64,000 nucleotides of DNA from Nostoc sp. UHCC 0926 (GTDB taxonomy: Bacteria; Cyanobacteriota; Cyanobacteriia; Cyanobacteriales; Nostocaceae). Positions 53,536 through 63,171 of this stretch are shown here, one piece after another (position 1 is the stretch's first letter; every line of letters starts with the position of its first letter). The stretch covers positions 1,674,001 through 1,738,000 of the forward strand of contig NZ_CP117768.1 of the NCBI RefSeq assembly GCF_028623165.1. Reading direction: 5' to 3'. Made by a program: the position numbers and the translations under genes. Under the pieces are notes generated by a model that worked only from the letters and a program-made list of their open reading frames with translations, did no database searches and was not told the DNA's origin.

Positions 53536-54807
53536 TTAATTTTTTCCATTCGGACGCTGAATAATCGTTTCCATCACCCGCCGCTTGGCCTTTGGATCAA
53601 TACCTACCAAGCGGATATACTCACCGCTATATTCTGCCAGAGTTGCTTCCAAGTTTGATATTGCATCAGACTCTGCATCAATGTGGCTATGAACACAAGT
53701 TTGCCATGAACCTGTGCGGAAACGGCGCTCATCTACGTGTTCGATGATAATTTTGTAACCTTGAGACAATAATTGCCTAATTTGTGCTTGTGTATCCAAG
53801 CTCAAATGTGTACTCGATACTTCCTGTTGCTGAAATCCATTAGTTTTTACTTCTTGAGTTACACCATTGCGTGGTGGCTGATTGATTGGTATAGCAGCAG
53901 GTGGTGCAGATTGAGAATTTCTACCTCGATTGAGTCGATTGTAATCATCAACCAAATGGGAATTTTCCACCCGTTTTTGTTCCCCAACGAGGAAGTTACC
54001 AGACTCGATTAAGTGAGACAACCTGAAATCTGGCTTTTTAAATTCTGGTGGCCCTTTAACGCTATTAACCACACTCAAGGATACCTGCTCAAAACCTACT
54101 TGATGGATGTAATTGCGGATTTGTTCGTCATAAATGCGCGATCGCAAAGCGCTAAAAAAGTCAATAGACTGATTGACAAAAGTATCAACTAGCTGTTCAA
54201 CTTCCCTCTGTGACAGTCCATCCGCTTCAAAAATCCCCTTGACAATTCCCACTTTGTCGTCTCTGTCTGGTTCCCAATAAAATTTCTCCATCCGTCCATC
54301 CCGAATTAACGGTGCATAGAGGGTGGAAAAATCATTACCTGTAACAATAATCGGTACACGATGTAAAGGCGTGGAATCATAGCTTCCAGGCAACTGCACA
54401 TCTGTGGGATTATCAGCAATATTCATCAATGTGGCATTCACCAACTGCGTATTTACAGTATATTGAGTGCCTTCATCAAAGCGTCCAGCCCCGGCATCTA
54501 AATCGTTAATCATCAAAACACACATTTTGCCGCGTACTTTGATCAGTTCCGCTGTTTCCCGATAGCGCAGCCGAATCAACCGGGCTGGATCTCCTGCATC
54601 TGGACTTTCCAATTCGCCGCCAGATATATTAGTCACTTCGATACCCATTTTCTCGAAGACTAATTGACATTGAAATGTTTTGCCTTCTCCTTTGCGTCCA
54701 TGAATACCCAAAATCACGGGAACTCGCACACCAGGAAGCTTTAGAAAGTTTTTGGTGATGTGGACAGCCAATTTGTCCAGAAAGCGGGGAGCGATGTAAT
54801 AACCCAT
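53536..54807 (-). CDS. rca: Rubisco activase with C-terminal SSU-like domain
   Basis: A 423-residue protein. The ATG at 54807 (MGYYIAPRFLDKLAVHITKN) matches known Rca starts better than the one at 54828. The AAA+ core has Walker A HGRKGEGKT (about 36-44), Walker B MINDLDAGAGR and GNDFSTLYAPLIRDGRMEKF. A linker rich in Pro, Asn and Gln leads to a Rubisco small-subunit-like domain in the last about 85 residues (LDTQAQIRQLLSQGYKIIIE ... YIRLVGIDPKAKRRVMETII). In heterocystous cyanobacteria Rca remodels inhibited Rubisco, and the SSU-like domain helps bind or condense Rubisco in carboxysomes. It lies downstream of rbcS on the same strand, separated by about 930 bases of decayed DNA. Confidence 0.95.
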   Translation of the reverse strand: MGYYIAPRFLDKLAVHITKNFLKLPGVRVPVILGIHGRKGEGKTFQCQLVFEKMGIEVTNISGGELESPDAGDPARLIRLRYRETAELIKVRGKMCVLMINDLDAGAGRFDEGTQYTVNTQLVNATLMNIADNPTDVQLPGSYDSTPLHRVPIIVTGNDFSTLYAPLIRDGRMEKFYWEPDRDDKVGIVKGIFEADGLSQREVEQLVDTFVNQSIDFFSALRSRIYDEQIRNYIHQVGFEQVSLSVVNSVKGPPEFKKPDFRLSHLIESGNFLVGEQKRVENSHLVDDYNRLNRGRNSQSAPPAAIPINQPPRNGVTQEVKTNGFQQQEVSSTHLSLDTQAQIRQLLSQGYKIIIEHVDERRFRTGSWQTCVHSHIDAESDAISNLEATLAEYSGEYIRLVGIDPKAKRRVMETIIQRPNGKN

Positions 54808-54898
54808 AAAATTGTTTTTGCCTAGCACTGCTTAAAGTAATGTTAAGTTTTTTTGGTGATAACTGTTTATTTATCTTTTGGTAGAAAAGCAACGCTAC

Positions 54899-55060
54899 CT
54901 ACCACACACGTCTTATTGGATATAGATCAAAAATTTTATCAGCACTCAGTATAAGTATATTTTCTGCGAGTGCTTGTGCAATTAAAATTCGGTCAAATGG
55001 GTCACGATGATCTAAAGGTAGTGTAGTAACAACAGTAATATGATCTATGGTGATTAGCAG
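54899..55060 (-). pseudogene. VapC-type PIN toxin C-terminal fragment
   Basis: The minus frame ends ITIDHITVVTTLPLDHRDPF, then DRILIAQALAENILILSADK, IFDLYPIRRVW and a stop. This is the C-terminal third of a VapC/PIN toxin (LPxxHRDPFDRxLIAQAxxxxxxIxSxDxxFxxYxxxxxW) with the conserved Asp residues. The N-terminal part with the first catalytic Asp and the antitoxin gene are missing. It lies between rbcS and rca. Confidence 0.7.
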
Positions 55061-55064
55061 TAAT

Positions 55065-55612
55065 TTAATTATACCTATCACTCTCAAATTGAGCAGAGTA
55101 GTTATTATCGCTAATCTTATTAAATTCTTTATCAGTATTATCTATGCAATTTTCTTCTTGTGTTGTTTCAATATTTATATCAGTACCAAAATCACTTTTC
55201 ATATTTTTCAGATCAGATTCTTCATATTCTTGGAATTTTTGACTCAATATTGAACATTTTTCATAATTTCCATAGAATTTAATTCTGATAAATTTCTGAT
55301 TTTTTATACTTACTATCTGCCAACTAGGGTTTATATTAGTTGTTATATCTTAGAGTAATTGTTTCCAAATATCTTTATGTTGAACCAAAACATCAAATGA
55401 ATAATTAATGTAATTTTGATGAAAGTTGATTTCAGTTCTATTATCTCTATTTTCATCTGTACATTCAGACTGATTAAGTAATTTTATTTTTACAAGAGCA
55501 TCTTGATAATCTATCTCTTGGCTTTTCTGCTTATAGATATCTGCTGCTTATTATAGTACGCTTCATCCAGAGTAATGTGCTGCACAAGTACCACCTTTTG
55601 CTTTTCAACCTA
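55065..55612 (-). other. Decayed coding DNA between rbcS and rca
   Basis: A 60-codon acidic frame (55247-55065, begins MSQKFQEYEESDLKNM) and, farther upstream, an open stretch without a start (55547-55350, QKSQEIDYQDALVKIKLLNQ ... YSFDVLVQHKDIWKQLL). The latter seems to continue, after a frameshift near 55540, from VVLVQHITLDEAYYNKQQ. Codon texture suggests a former gene or genes of unknown function. AT content is high. Confidence 0.35.
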
Positions 55613-55665
55613 CGATTATATTCTGCATCACAAACTCAAAAAAAACCTCCGAGTTTCCCGTCCTC

Positions 55666-55698
55666 TAAAAAAAAGAGAGGCAGAAAACTCTACCTCTC
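55666..55698 (-). terminator. Intrinsic terminator of the rbc operon
   Basis: On the minus strand GAGAGGTAGAGTTTTCTGCC TCTC forms a GAGAGG/CCTCTC stem with an inner AGA/TCT extension, followed by eight T. It is 37 bases beyond the rbcS stop, so it probably ends the rbcL-rbcX-rbcS transcript and separates it from rca. A second stem with T-rich loop (AAACTC ... GAGTTT) follows at once. Confidence 0.8.
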
Positions 55699-55734
55699 GT
55701 ATTGCATAAACCAATTACTTAAAGCTTGCTAACT

Positions 55735-56073
55735 TTAGTATTTGTGGGGTTTGTTGGGTCTGTGAACAAGAAAGCTGAGAATTTGGCACTGCTTGATGTT
55801 GTCAAAACCCACAACACGGATATAGCTGGTGTTGAATTGAGAACGGCATCCTTGAACTTCGTTCAATACTTCTTGAGTGGATTGAGCACCGAACAAAGGC
55901 AGCTTCCACATTGTCCAATATAATTCTGTTGGCTCAGAAGTTTCGTTAAACTCGATCGCTGGAATGTAACCTTGATTCAAAATGTACTGGATCTGCTTGG
56001 CAATTTGAGCGTCAGACAGGGGGGGCAGATAAGAAAGGGTTTCGTAACGACGCTCTTTTGGTAAAGTTTGCAT
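55735..56073 (-). CDS. rbcS: Ribulose bisphosphate carboxylase small subunit
   Basis: A 112-residue small subunit of form IB Rubisco. It begins [20 protein letters not shown] and contains the conserved [20 protein letters not shown] and [14 protein letters not shown] segments. Eight copies cap the octamer of large subunits. It is the last gene of the rbcL-rbcX-rbcS operon, 46 bases after rbcX. Its fold is the one repeated in the C-terminal domain of the rca product just downstream. Confidence 0.98.
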   Translation of the reverse strand: MQTLPKERRYETLSYLPPLSDAQIAKQIQYILNQGYIPAIEFNETSEPTELYWTMWKLPLFGAQSTQEVLNEVQGCRSQFNTSYIRVVGFDNIKQCQILSFLVHRPNKPHKY

Positions 56074-56119
56074 AGCTTTTGATAATGGGTTGCGATTTTT
56101 TACTACTAGGTTGACCGAA

Positions 56120-56527
56120 CTAATTGGATAAGTTATCCAAATTCGGATCTGAAGTTGCTTGCTGTTCTGGTTGCAGACTGGGGTTGGATGTGTCTAATCG
56201 TGTGATCCGTTCTAAATGCTGGCGACGCTGTTCCATGTTGGCTTGCTGAATGCCAGTGCGAACCATTTCCGGTAAAAATTCGATGATTTCTTCGGCAATG
56301 TGTTCCCTGACAGTCATGATTCGCAAAGCCAAATCTGGTTTTTCTCGCAACAGTTGCTCAATGTATGATTCACCATTCTGAATTTTGCCAGACGAAAAGT
56401 TATGCAACCAAAGTTCTAATGGAGGATTCGTTTCGCCTAGCTGTGCCAGTACTGTCCTTAGAGCCTGATAAGTCAGGTAGCTTTGGAGAGTCTTGGCTGT
56501 GTCCTTGGCAATTTGCTTAAGATTCAT
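56120..56527 (-). CDS. rbcX: Rubisco assembly chaperone RbcX
   Basis: A 135-residue chaperone beginning [20 protein letters not shown]. The helical core [40 protein letters not shown] matches RbcX. The dimer clamps the C-terminal tail of RbcL (the [12 protein letters not shown] region) and guides assembly of the large-subunit core before RbcS binds. The C-terminal 25 residues are polar and variable, as is normal. Position between rbcL and rbcS is the usual one in Nostocales. Confidence 0.97.
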   Translation of the reverse strand: MNLKQIAKDTAKTLQSYLTYQALRTVLAQLGETNPPLELWLHNFSSGKIQNGESYIEQLLREKPDLALRIMTVREHIAEEIIEFLPEMVRTGIQQANMEQRRQHLERITRLDTSNPSLQPEQQATSDPNLDNLSN

Positions 56528-56789
56528 GCTTGACCCCAGCCCTGAAGAGTTATGAGTTATGAGTTATGAGTTATGAATTAATGCAAATCTTAACTCTTGT
56601 ACAGACGCGATTAATGAGCCAGCGCGTTGCGGTGAATCCAGCGCTGTAGGCGGGTTTCCCGCCGTAGGCGACTGGTGAACCCGAAGGGGGGTTCCCCCCG
56701 TTGTAGCGACTGGCGTCGCGTCTCTACTGTACAGACGCGATTAATCGCGTCTCTACTTCTAACTCTTAACTCTTAACTGTTAACTCAGA
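56528..56789. repeat. rbcL-rbcX intergenic repeat cluster
   Basis: The 262-base spacer has GAGTTAT heptamers in tandem (56548-56575), two copies of GTACAGACGCGATTAAT (about 56594 and 56728), a GC-rich hairpin-forming core (GGCGGGTTTCCCGCC, GGGGGGTTCCCCCC) and AACTCTTAACTCTTAACTGT heptamers. The rbcLX spacer is known to vary through such repeats among Nostoc strains. Some of these stems may tune the relative expression of rbcL and rbcX. Confidence 0.75.
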
Positions 56790-58220
56790 TCAGACGGTAT
56801 CCATTGCTTCAAACTCGAACTTGATTTCTTTCCACAGTTCGCAAGCAACAGCTAGTTCAGGAGACCACTTGGCAGCTTCGCGGATGATATCGTTACCTTC
56901 ACGAGCCAAGTTGCGGCCTTCGTTACGAGCTTGAATAACTGCTTCCAAGGCGACGCGGTTAGCGGTTGCACCAGGAGCGTTACCCCAAGGGTGACCCAGA
57001 GTACCACCACCGAATTGTAGTACGGAGTCATCACCAAAGATTTCTACCAGCGCGGGCATGTGCCATACGTGGATACCACCAGAAGCAACTGCCATTACAC
57101 CAGGTAGAGAAGCCCAGTCTTGGGTAAAGTAGATACCACGAGACTTGTCTTGCTCAATGTAGTTTTCACGCAACAGGTCAACGAAGCCCATTGTGATCCC
57201 ACGTTCACCTTCCAACTTACCAACAACTGTACCGGTGTGGATGTGATCGCCACCAGACAAACGTAGGGCTTTAGCCAATACACGGAAGTGGATACCGTGG
57301 TTCTTTTGACGGTCAATTACGGCGTGCATAGCCCGGTGAATGTGTAGCAAGATACCATTGTCGCGGCACCAACGAGACAATGTGGTGTTGGCGGTAAAAC
57401 CTGCGGTGAGGTAGTCATGCATGATGATGGGCATTTTGAGTTCTTTAGCGTACTCAGCCCGTTGCAACATTTGTTCACAGGTGGGGGCGGTGACGTTTAG
57501 GTAGTGACCTTTAATTTCACCGGTTTCTGCTTGAGCTTTGTTGATAGCTTCAGCTACGAACAAGAAGCGATCGCGCCATCTTTGGAATGGTGCGGAGTTG
57601 ATGTTTTCGTCGTCTTTGGTGAAGTCCAAACCACCGCGCAAGCACTCGTATACAGCGCGTCCATAGTTCTTAGCGGAAAGACCCAATTTGGGCTTAATTG
57701 TACAACCCAGCAAAGGACGACCGTATTTGTTTAACTTGTCGCGCTCAACTTGGATACCGTGGGGAGGTCCTTGGAAGGTCTTGATGTAAGCTACTGGAAA
57801 GCGGATGTCTTCTAGACGCAGTGCCCGCAGAGCTTTGAAACCAAACACGTTACCTACAATTGAGGTCAATACGTTGGTTACAGAGCCTTCTTCAAACAAG
57901 TCCAGAGGATAGGCAACGTAACAGATGTACTGGTTGTCTTCACCGGGAACTGGTTCGATATCGTAGCAACGACCTTTGTAGCGATCGAGGTCGGTGAGCA
58001 AGTCTGTCCACACAGTTGTCCAAGTACCTGTGGAAGACTCAGCCGCTACAGCCGCACCTGCTTCTTCGGGAGGAACACCAGGCTGGGGTGTCATGCGAAA
58101 CGCAGCTAGAAGATCGGTATCTTTTGGTGTGTAATCGGGTGTGTAATAAGTTAGTCTGTAATCTTGAACACCGGCCTTATACCCAGATTTGCTCTGAGTC
58201 TTCGTTTGAGCGTAAGACAT
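56790..58220 (-). CDS. rbcL: Ribulose bisphosphate carboxylase large subunit (form IB)
   Basis: A full-length 476-residue large subunit, the catalytic chain of CO2 fixation, housed in carboxysomes. Lys202 in [10 protein letters not shown] is the carbamylated metal-binding lysine, [11 protein letters not shown] supplies the catalytic lysine, GKLEGERG forms loop 6, and [10 protein letters not shown] and [10 protein letters not shown] bind substrate phosphates. The N-terminus [20 protein letters not shown] is typical of cyanobacterial form IB. It is the first gene of the operon, with a long (about 0.5 kb) upstream leader region containing an NtcA/BifA-type site at 58730. Confidence 0.99.
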   Translation of the reverse strand: MSYAQTKTQSKSGYKAGVQDYRLTYYTPDYTPKDTDLLAAFRMTPQPGVPPEEAGAAVAAESSTGTWTTVWTDLLTDLDRYKGRCYDIEPVPGEDNQYICYVAYPLDLFEEGSVTNVLTSIVGNVFGFKALRALRLEDIRFPVAYIKTFQGPPHGIQVERDKLNKYGRPLLGCTIKPKLGLSAKNYGRAVYECLRGGLDFTKDDENINSAPFQRWRDRFLFVAEAINKAQAETGEIKGHYLNVTAPTCEQMLQRAEYAKELKMPIIMHDYLTAGFTANTTLSRWCRDNGILLHIHRAMHAVIDRQKNHGIHFRVLAKALRLSGGDHIHTGTVVGKLEGERGITMGFVDLLRENYIEQDKSRGIYFTQDWASLPGVMAVASGGIHVWHMPALVEIFGDDSVLQFGGGTLGHPWGNAPGATANRVALEAVIQARNEGRNLAREGNDIIREAAKWSPELAVACELWKEIKFEFEAMDTV

Positions 58221-58929
58221 ATTTTATCCTTCCCTGAAATCACTCTTTTTAATTATCAAATCACGTTTTGTGCAACTTCCCTTCACCGCGCTCTTTCCCC
58301 CCTTCAGTGGGGAGAAGATCAGGGAAATTTTTTGTTAGGGGTTGTCTTTGGAAAAAGGTAGTAGTTTTTTGCGGCAGACACTTTGGTAGCGGTAGTAACC
58401 CCCCTCACCAGTGTTCTCCCCTTCTAGGGGTACACGTCCTAGCGCTTCTACTTTTCCCCCTTCCTACGAATCAAAATTCTTTTTTATCTCTTTTTCGCAC
58501 CCAACTAAACCTTCTCAACTTCACCAAAACTTCCACGCTTTGCGGGCAGCATTTAGATAATTCCCCTACGAATTGGGGTATTCAGGGGATTGGGCTGGCT
58601 GGCACACATTCCCGCCTCTACACTCCTTATATCTTCCCCGTTGACGGAAAAGATACCAGAAAAGAATTTACTTGACAGAGATTTAGCAGAGTGGTGAGCC
58701 AAAGATAAAAAATTTCACACCACGTAATTTGTAACTTGTTTCACAATATATCAAGAAATTGATAAGTTATTCTTTGAAAGTTTTTAACTTAACTATATGA
58801 ATTTGTTATTACATAAAGATTTAAACATTTTGTTACAAATGATTTACAAAGTGTCATGAATAACTGTATAGAGCCTTTGGGGAGTCAGGAGTGAGGAATT
58901 ATAAGAATTCTTTCGCCAATGCTCAATAC
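58221..58929. other. rbcL promoter and leader region
   Basis: Upstream of rbcL (minus strand) there is no gene. 58268-58675 opens a 135-codon plus frame with no homology, judged to be chance. 58700-58860 is AT-rich and includes the NtcA-like site. A long 5' leader is known for rbcL in Anabaena and fits this spacing. Confidence 0.6.
58730..58745. promoter_or_regulatory. NtcA/BifA-type site TGT-N10-ACA upstream of rbcL
   Basis: TGTAACTTGTTTCACA matches TGT-N9/10-ACA, the pattern described for BifA (NtcA) binding upstream of Anabaena rbcL, glnA and xisA. It lies about 510 bases before the rbcL start. In heterocysts Rubisco is not expressed, and NtcA binding here is one proposed contributor. Confidence 0.5.
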
Positions 58930-58934
58930 AACTC

Positions 58935-59160
58935 TTGAAGAGGCTGCGCCCTAAGCGTAGCTATGCCGCAGGCTTTACGACGCCGCCCAACTCTTGGAGA
59001 GGCTGTGCCAACGGCTCCTTTACCTCGGCTTACCTCGACTTCGCTCGATACAAGTCGCTCGGCGTCGGCTTCTCTACGAGACGCTGTTCGCGTTCGCTCA
59101 AGGCAATACTTCGGCTGCGCTCAGTACAGGTCCGCTCAGGACAAGCTCAGTACAAGTGCC
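58935..59160. repeat. GC-rich dispersed repeat cluster
   Basis: Contains GAGGCTGCGCCCTAAGCG, GCTCCTTTACCTCGG and CGAGACGCTGTTCGCGTTCG, plus several short palindromes. The last string also occurs near 43385-43405. It opens overlapping plus-strand frames of about 80 codons with no protein character. It separates the rbcL promoter region from the propeller gene. Confidence 0.55.
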
Positions 59161-59258
59161 CGATGCCCATTGAATTTGAGAAAAATTCCAGATGACGTTT
59201 AATTAATCCCAGCTAGGGGAACACTGGAATTAACCCAAAGCCAGTTTAGGTAACGGCT

Positions 59259-60365
59259 ATGGGTACTGTCTCCAAAGGAAATGTCACCGTGGTATTGTTT
59301 TACAAGCGTGCTAGTTTATTGATTACTTCTATCTTGCTGGGGTTGATAGCTGTGCCAAATATAGGATGGGCACAAAAAACCCCTGACACTAATTCATCTG
59401 ATTTTACCCCAGTTTACCCACCTTCTGCACCGCCACCGCGAGTAAAACCCTTACCCGATGAGCGGGGAGTGCAAGAACATTCGCCAGAAACTGATTATCG
59501 TGTTGGCAACTTACTAGAAGATTTTATGGGCAATCTTTGGGTAGGTTCTTGGCGGGGACTATCGCGGATTGATCCTAAAACCGGCAAGATTGTTTCTCGT
59601 GTAAGCTTATCGAATGTTACCATTGGTGCTTTAGCCCAAGACAAAGTAGGACGTTTGTGGGTGGGAAGTTATGAGGGACTAATCCGAGTAGACCCCCGCA
59701 CTAACGAAATCACCGCGCAGAATTTATTTTTGCCTTCTAAACGGGTGTTGTCACTGTTACTTGACAAGCGGGGTTATTTGTGGACTGGAACCGATAGTGG
59801 TTTAGCCCTAATTAGTCCCGACCAAGGCCTGATTATGACAACATTAAAAAATCTGCCTGGTGTCAGCGCCAACACCATGATTTTAGATGCTGAAGGTCAA
59901 CTGTGGGTTGGCACCCTTGATGGATTAGTGCGGGTAAATACTGCTAGTGCAGCGATTATGAAGCGGATAGCCGATTTACCTGGGACGACTGTACAAGCTT
60001 TAGCTATTAGTCCAGAAGGATTAATTTGGGCGGGAATGCCGAATAATTTGCTAGTTATTAACCCAAAAACTGGTGCAGTGTTGCGGTCTGTGACTCGCCT
60101 GCGTGGGCGTAACGTGACAGTGGTACGTTTTGCTAAAGATGGTAGTGTTTGGGTTGGGACTAACAATGGTTTGTTACGATTAAATCCAAATACAGGAGCT
60201 GTGTTAGACCCAGAAGTTGCTGGACTCCCTTCTAGTCGGGTTCTTACCCTTGCACCTGACATCGGCAATAAATTATGGATAGGTACTAGTGAAGGTCTAG
60301 CTTGGTTAATGCCCAAAACAAATAGTGCAAAACCCCATATTGCTTTCAGTCGCGCCGTTAAGTAG
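59259..60365 (+). CDS. Secreted beta-propeller (Reg_prop type) protein
   Basis: A 368-residue protein. An N-terminal hydrophobic stretch (about 17-40, LLITSILLGLIAVPNIGWAQ) is a likely signal peptide. A Pro-rich spacer follows, then about seven blades of the two-component regulator propeller type, each with a (G)xLWVGTxxGLxRxxPxTG pattern (GNLWVGSWRGLSRIDPKTGK, GRLWVGSYEGLIRVDPRTNE, GYLWTGTDSGLALI, GQLWVGTLDGLVRVN and so on). Such propellers usually serve as ligand-sensing domains of hybrid kinases; here no kinase domain is attached, so it may act as a periplasmic binding or scaffold protein. Confidence 0.85.
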   Translation: MGTVSKGNVTVVLFYKRASLLITSILLGLIAVPNIGWAQKTPDTNSSDFTPVYPPSAPPPRVKPLPDERGVQEHSPETDYRVGNLLEDFMGNLWVGSWRGLSRIDPKTGKIVSRVSLSNVTIGALAQDKVGRLWVGSYEGLIRVDPRTNEITAQNLFLPSKRVLSLLLDKRGYLWTGTDSGLALISPDQGLIMTTLKNLPGVSANTMILDAEGQLWVGTLDGLVRVNTASAAIMKRIADLPGTTVQALAISPEGLIWAGMPNNLLVINPKTGAVLRSVTRLRGRNVTVVRFAKDGSVWVGTNNGLLRLNPNTGAVLDPEVAGLPSSRVLTLAPDIGNKLWIGTSEGLAWLMPKTNSAKPHIAFSRAVK

Positions 60366-60386
60366 GGACTGGGGACTGGGGACTAG
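60366..60386. repeat. STRR1-type heptamers (ACTGGGG)
   Basis: GGGACTGGGGACTGGGGACT: the reverse complement of CCCCAGT, the classic STRR1 heptamer of heterocystous cyanobacteria. It is followed by ATCCAAAATCCAAAATCC heptamers up to the panB start. Confidence 0.8.
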
Positions 60387-60471
60387 GAAAATTTATTCCT
60401 AATACCCAATACTTAATAACCAATACCTAATCCCCAATCCAAAATCCAAAATCCAAAATCTAAAATTGGCA

Positions 60472-61245
60472 ATGGCAATCACTACCCAGCAATTAATTCA
60501 ATGGAAACAACAGGGACGTTCAATTGTGGCATTGACCGCCTGGGATTATGCGATCGCTCAACTCCTTGATGCAGCTGGTGTAGACTTAATCCTTGTGGGT
60601 GACTCTATGGCAGTAGTTCTAGGGTATGAAACAACACTACCCATAACTTTGGATGAGATGATATACCACGCCAAATCCGTGCGTCGAGGAGTTAAACGCG
60701 CATTAGTAGTTGTAGATTTACCATTTTTGACGTATCAAGAAAGTCTCCAGCAAGCGATGCATTCAGCTGGGCGGGTACTGAAGGAAACAGGCGCTCAAGC
60801 GGTAAAATTGGAAGGTGGCTATCCAGCGATCGCAGAAACTATTGCTCGTTTGGTAGAAGCCGGAATTCCGGTAATGGGTCATGTAGGTTTGACACCGCAA
60901 TCAGTACATCAACTCGGTTTGCGACAACAAGGGAAAACGCAAGAAGCGAGTGAGAGGATTTTACTTGAAGCGATCGCTCTCGAACAAGCTGGTGTATTTT
61001 CTCTAGTGTTAGAGCATATCCCCGCAGATTTAGCAATGCAGATTACACAAAAACTGAGCATTCCGACAATTGGTATCGGTGCAGGAACTCACTGCGATGG
61101 ACAAGTTTTAGTTACCTCAGATGTAATCGGGCTTACAGAGAAGCAGCCACCCTTTGCCAAGGTTTACACAAATTTGCGCGAGACGATTACTAAAGCCGTG
61201 CAAGATTATGCTGTAGAAGTGCGCGATCGGAAATTTCCATCATAG
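60472..61245 (+). CDS. panB: 3-methyl-2-oxobutanoate hydroxymethyltransferase
   Basis: A 257-residue PanB, first committed step of pantothenate (coenzyme A) synthesis: it adds a hydroxymethyl group from methylene-tetrahydrofolate to alpha-ketoisovalerate. The ATG at 60472 ([20 protein letters not shown]) is preferred over an in-frame TTG at 60466. Motifs are [32 protein letters not shown] (metal-binding Asp), [20 protein letters not shown] (Lys and Glu), [21 protein letters not shown] and [15 protein letters not shown]. Its end overlaps by six bases with the convergent remnant on the minus strand. Confidence 0.96.
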   Translation: MAITTQQLIQWKQQGRSIVALTAWDYAIAQLLDAAGVDLILVGDSMAVVLGYETTLPITLDEMIYHAKSVRRGVKRALVVVDLPFLTYQESLQQAMHSAGRVLKETGAQAVKLEGGYPAIAETIARLVEAGIPVMGHVGLTPQSVHQLGLRQQGKTQEASERILLEAIALEQAGVFSLVLEHIPADLAMQITQKLSIPTIGIGAGTHCDGQVLVTSDVIGLTEKQPPFAKVYTNLRETITKAVQDYAVEVRDRKFPS

Positions 61246-61545
61246 TAGAATTTGAGTTGAGTACAAATTGGCGCAAAAGATGAGATACATGGGTGTGAAT
61301 CTAGACGAGTTAGTCTCAACTTGAAGAATCTTGCTTGCTTTTATTGCTTGCTCAATGCCCTGCCTAATTGCTTCTTGTGCTATGCGAATATTTTCTTCTA
61401 TTGGTGTACCATCTTCAGTCGCCATTGGGCCATATCATGTTGCTTTAGAGTCGAGAGGATTACGGCGGCTAAACAGGACACCAATAGCTTCATCATTATC
61501 TCGTTGTGCAAGTACATAAGCTGTCAGTTCATAGCAGGGATTGAT
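61240..61545 (-). pseudogene. Unidentified gene remnant with in-frame TGA
   Basis: The minus frame reads INPCYELTAYVLAQRDNDEA and IGVLFSRRNPLDSKAT, stops at TGA (61435-61437), and in the same frame continues YGPMATEDGTPIEENIRIAQ and EAIRQGIEQAIKAS to the stop at 61240. The residue texture on both sides looks like one protein with a nonsense change. I do not recognise the family. An ATG at 61425 could start a 61-residue product. Confidence 0.35.
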
Positions 61546-61653
61546 GTTGTGGAATTTGTTGAAGTTCTTTACAAAGACACAGCAGGTCAAGCCCAGAAGC
61601 TTGTCTTACAAGTGCAAAATGGGAAATTAGTTATGCTCCCTTTAAAATATTAA
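61540..61653 (+). pseudogene. Possible C-terminal fragment upstream of 61655
   Basis: The plus frame reads GIDVVEFVEVLYKDTAGQAQ and KLVLQVQNGKLVMLPLKY, with its stop one base before the next gene's ATG. This close spacing suggests it was the 3' end of an upstream partner gene whose body has been replaced by the minus-strand remnant. The frame continues upstream to 61321 only through unrelated sequence. It is tentative. Confidence 0.3.
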
Positions 61654-61654
61654 T

Positions 61655-62338
61655 ATGCAAAATCAACCAATTAACAAAACAGCAGTTCCAATCGAACCTC
61701 TAAATGACACCTGGGCGGGTAAAAAGAGTGCTGGCAGGTGGTGTATAGTTCTACCATTGGATTTTACTTCTCTCTCTATTCCAGAAGTCAATGCTTGGTA
61801 CATCAACAGCATGATGGAAACACTAGATGCTTTTTTGGAGCTAGCAAGAGTTTGGGAAGTTTCCTTCGGTCCTAGCAACGAATCAAACATTAAGGGAGTG
61901 GTGCTTGAGTGGCAACCAGGAAACTCTTATGAAGAATACATTGAACACGTATTAAAAACCATACGCGAGTATCCTGCTGCCATTGAAGAGCTAGCGATGC
62001 AAGTCGATCTGCTGATCTTTGTTCGCACTGAAGAATCTCCCCATCAGCCAATTCGAGCTTGGGTGAGAAACCTTGGCGAGTTGCTGATTTGTGGTGGTCT
62101 AGAGTATGGAGAGCCAGATTTCTGCTTCTCTGTGGATCACACGCTTTTTTATCCTTTTTCCTATCATAACAGCGCAGACAATAGCGAACTGTACTCTCTC
62201 AATCAGCCGCTACTGGAAAATGCCCTACGACGTTGGGAGGAACGGTTTGGTTCAATAAGCGAAGTTGAGGGATTACAAGGAATTTATGAATACGGATTTA
62301 AGCCAGAAGAAGAATGGGCTGCAAAATTAACTGATTGA
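61655..62338 (+). CDS. Hypothetical protein (227 aa)
   Basis: A soluble, acidic protein beginning MQNQPINKTAVPIEPLNDTW. It is rich in Trp, Glu and aromatic residues (RWCIVLPLDFTSLSIPEVNA, LLICGGLEYGEPDFCFSVDH, GIYEYGFKPEEEWAAKL). There is no signal peptide or membrane helix. I do not recognise a family. The size, acidity and position just after a short C-terminal fragment are compatible with an immunity-type protein whose partner is lost, but nothing proves it. Confidence 0.6.
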   Translation: MQNQPINKTAVPIEPLNDTWAGKKSAGRWCIVLPLDFTSLSIPEVNAWYINSMMETLDAFLELARVWEVSFGPSNESNIKGVVLEWQPGNSYEEYIEHVLKTIREYPAAIEELAMQVDLLIFVRTEESPHQPIRAWVRNLGELLICGGLEYGEPDFCFSVDHTLFYPFSYHNSADNSELYSLNQPLLENALRRWEERFGSISEVEGLQGIYEYGFKPEEEWAAKLTD

Positions 62339-63171
62339 CAAAACAACAGATATAATTCAGCCTTTGATTTACCAGTTTAGGGTTTTTGGAGTGGAAGTAA
62401 CGGTTTTAACTTCTCCCACTGTTCTGTACCTGTCGTCCTCGATTCATCAATACACTATGCCTGCGATCGCCTGTTTTTTAGGATACAACGAGTTTGAAAA
62501 CACGCCTTATAACCTTGTCTACTGAACTAGTGGAGTTGTGACGGTATAGCTCCAAAAACTGCAACCATTCACCTAACACCAAGGGTGCGATCGCGCAATC
62601 AAGGTATGCGGTAATGGCTTCAGAAAACTTTACCAGCAAAGGATATTACTTGACACACTTCTATATTTCTGAAATTTGACTTACCTGACTTAAGGTATGG
62701 TTATAAAAGGGCGCAATCGCTAATCGAAGAAGCGAGAGGAAATAAGTTTTAGATACCACCTCTAGCACTGAAGTCGGTACAAATTTTTCATGCCACAACA
62801 CATAACGGGGAGGGGACCTAATTCCTCATCATAAAACCTTTCTACCCCCATCAAAAACCCATTTGGCAAAATCGGTGGTTTATTGGGGTGAGGATTTTAC
62901 TTAGAGTTATGATGCTACAAGAGTTGAATAACTACTATTGGTAGGGCTACAATTGTTTGCCTGCAAATGAATAAATCCAGTTAGAGTTTTTGCCCAACGA
63001 TGTTGGACAATTAGTGGTTAGCATCCTCCTGTTTATTTCAATAGTTTGCTAGCATCGTTTTTGTATTTATGTACAAAAGTTTAGACTCAAACTCAGCAAC
63101 ACTCTACTTGTTGATGCGTCCTAGCGCTGATGCTAATGGATACTTCTGATATAGGAACTAAAAATTTAACT
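62339..63171. other. Spacer before trmFO (0.83 kb)
   Basis: No clear gene. On the minus strand 62650-62478 a frame without ATG reads KFSEAITAYLDCAIAPLVLG and EWLQFLELYRHNSTSSVDKV before a stop; it could be a small gene using TTG or a remnant. The trmFO promoter should lie within 62900-63170; I cannot define its boxes. Confidence 0.35.

Noticed and set aside
58268..58675. 135-codon plus-strand ORF upstream of rbcL
   Set aside because: It lies in the rbcL leader, is Pro/Leu/Ser-rich without homology, and overlaps simple repeats and the expected promoter region.
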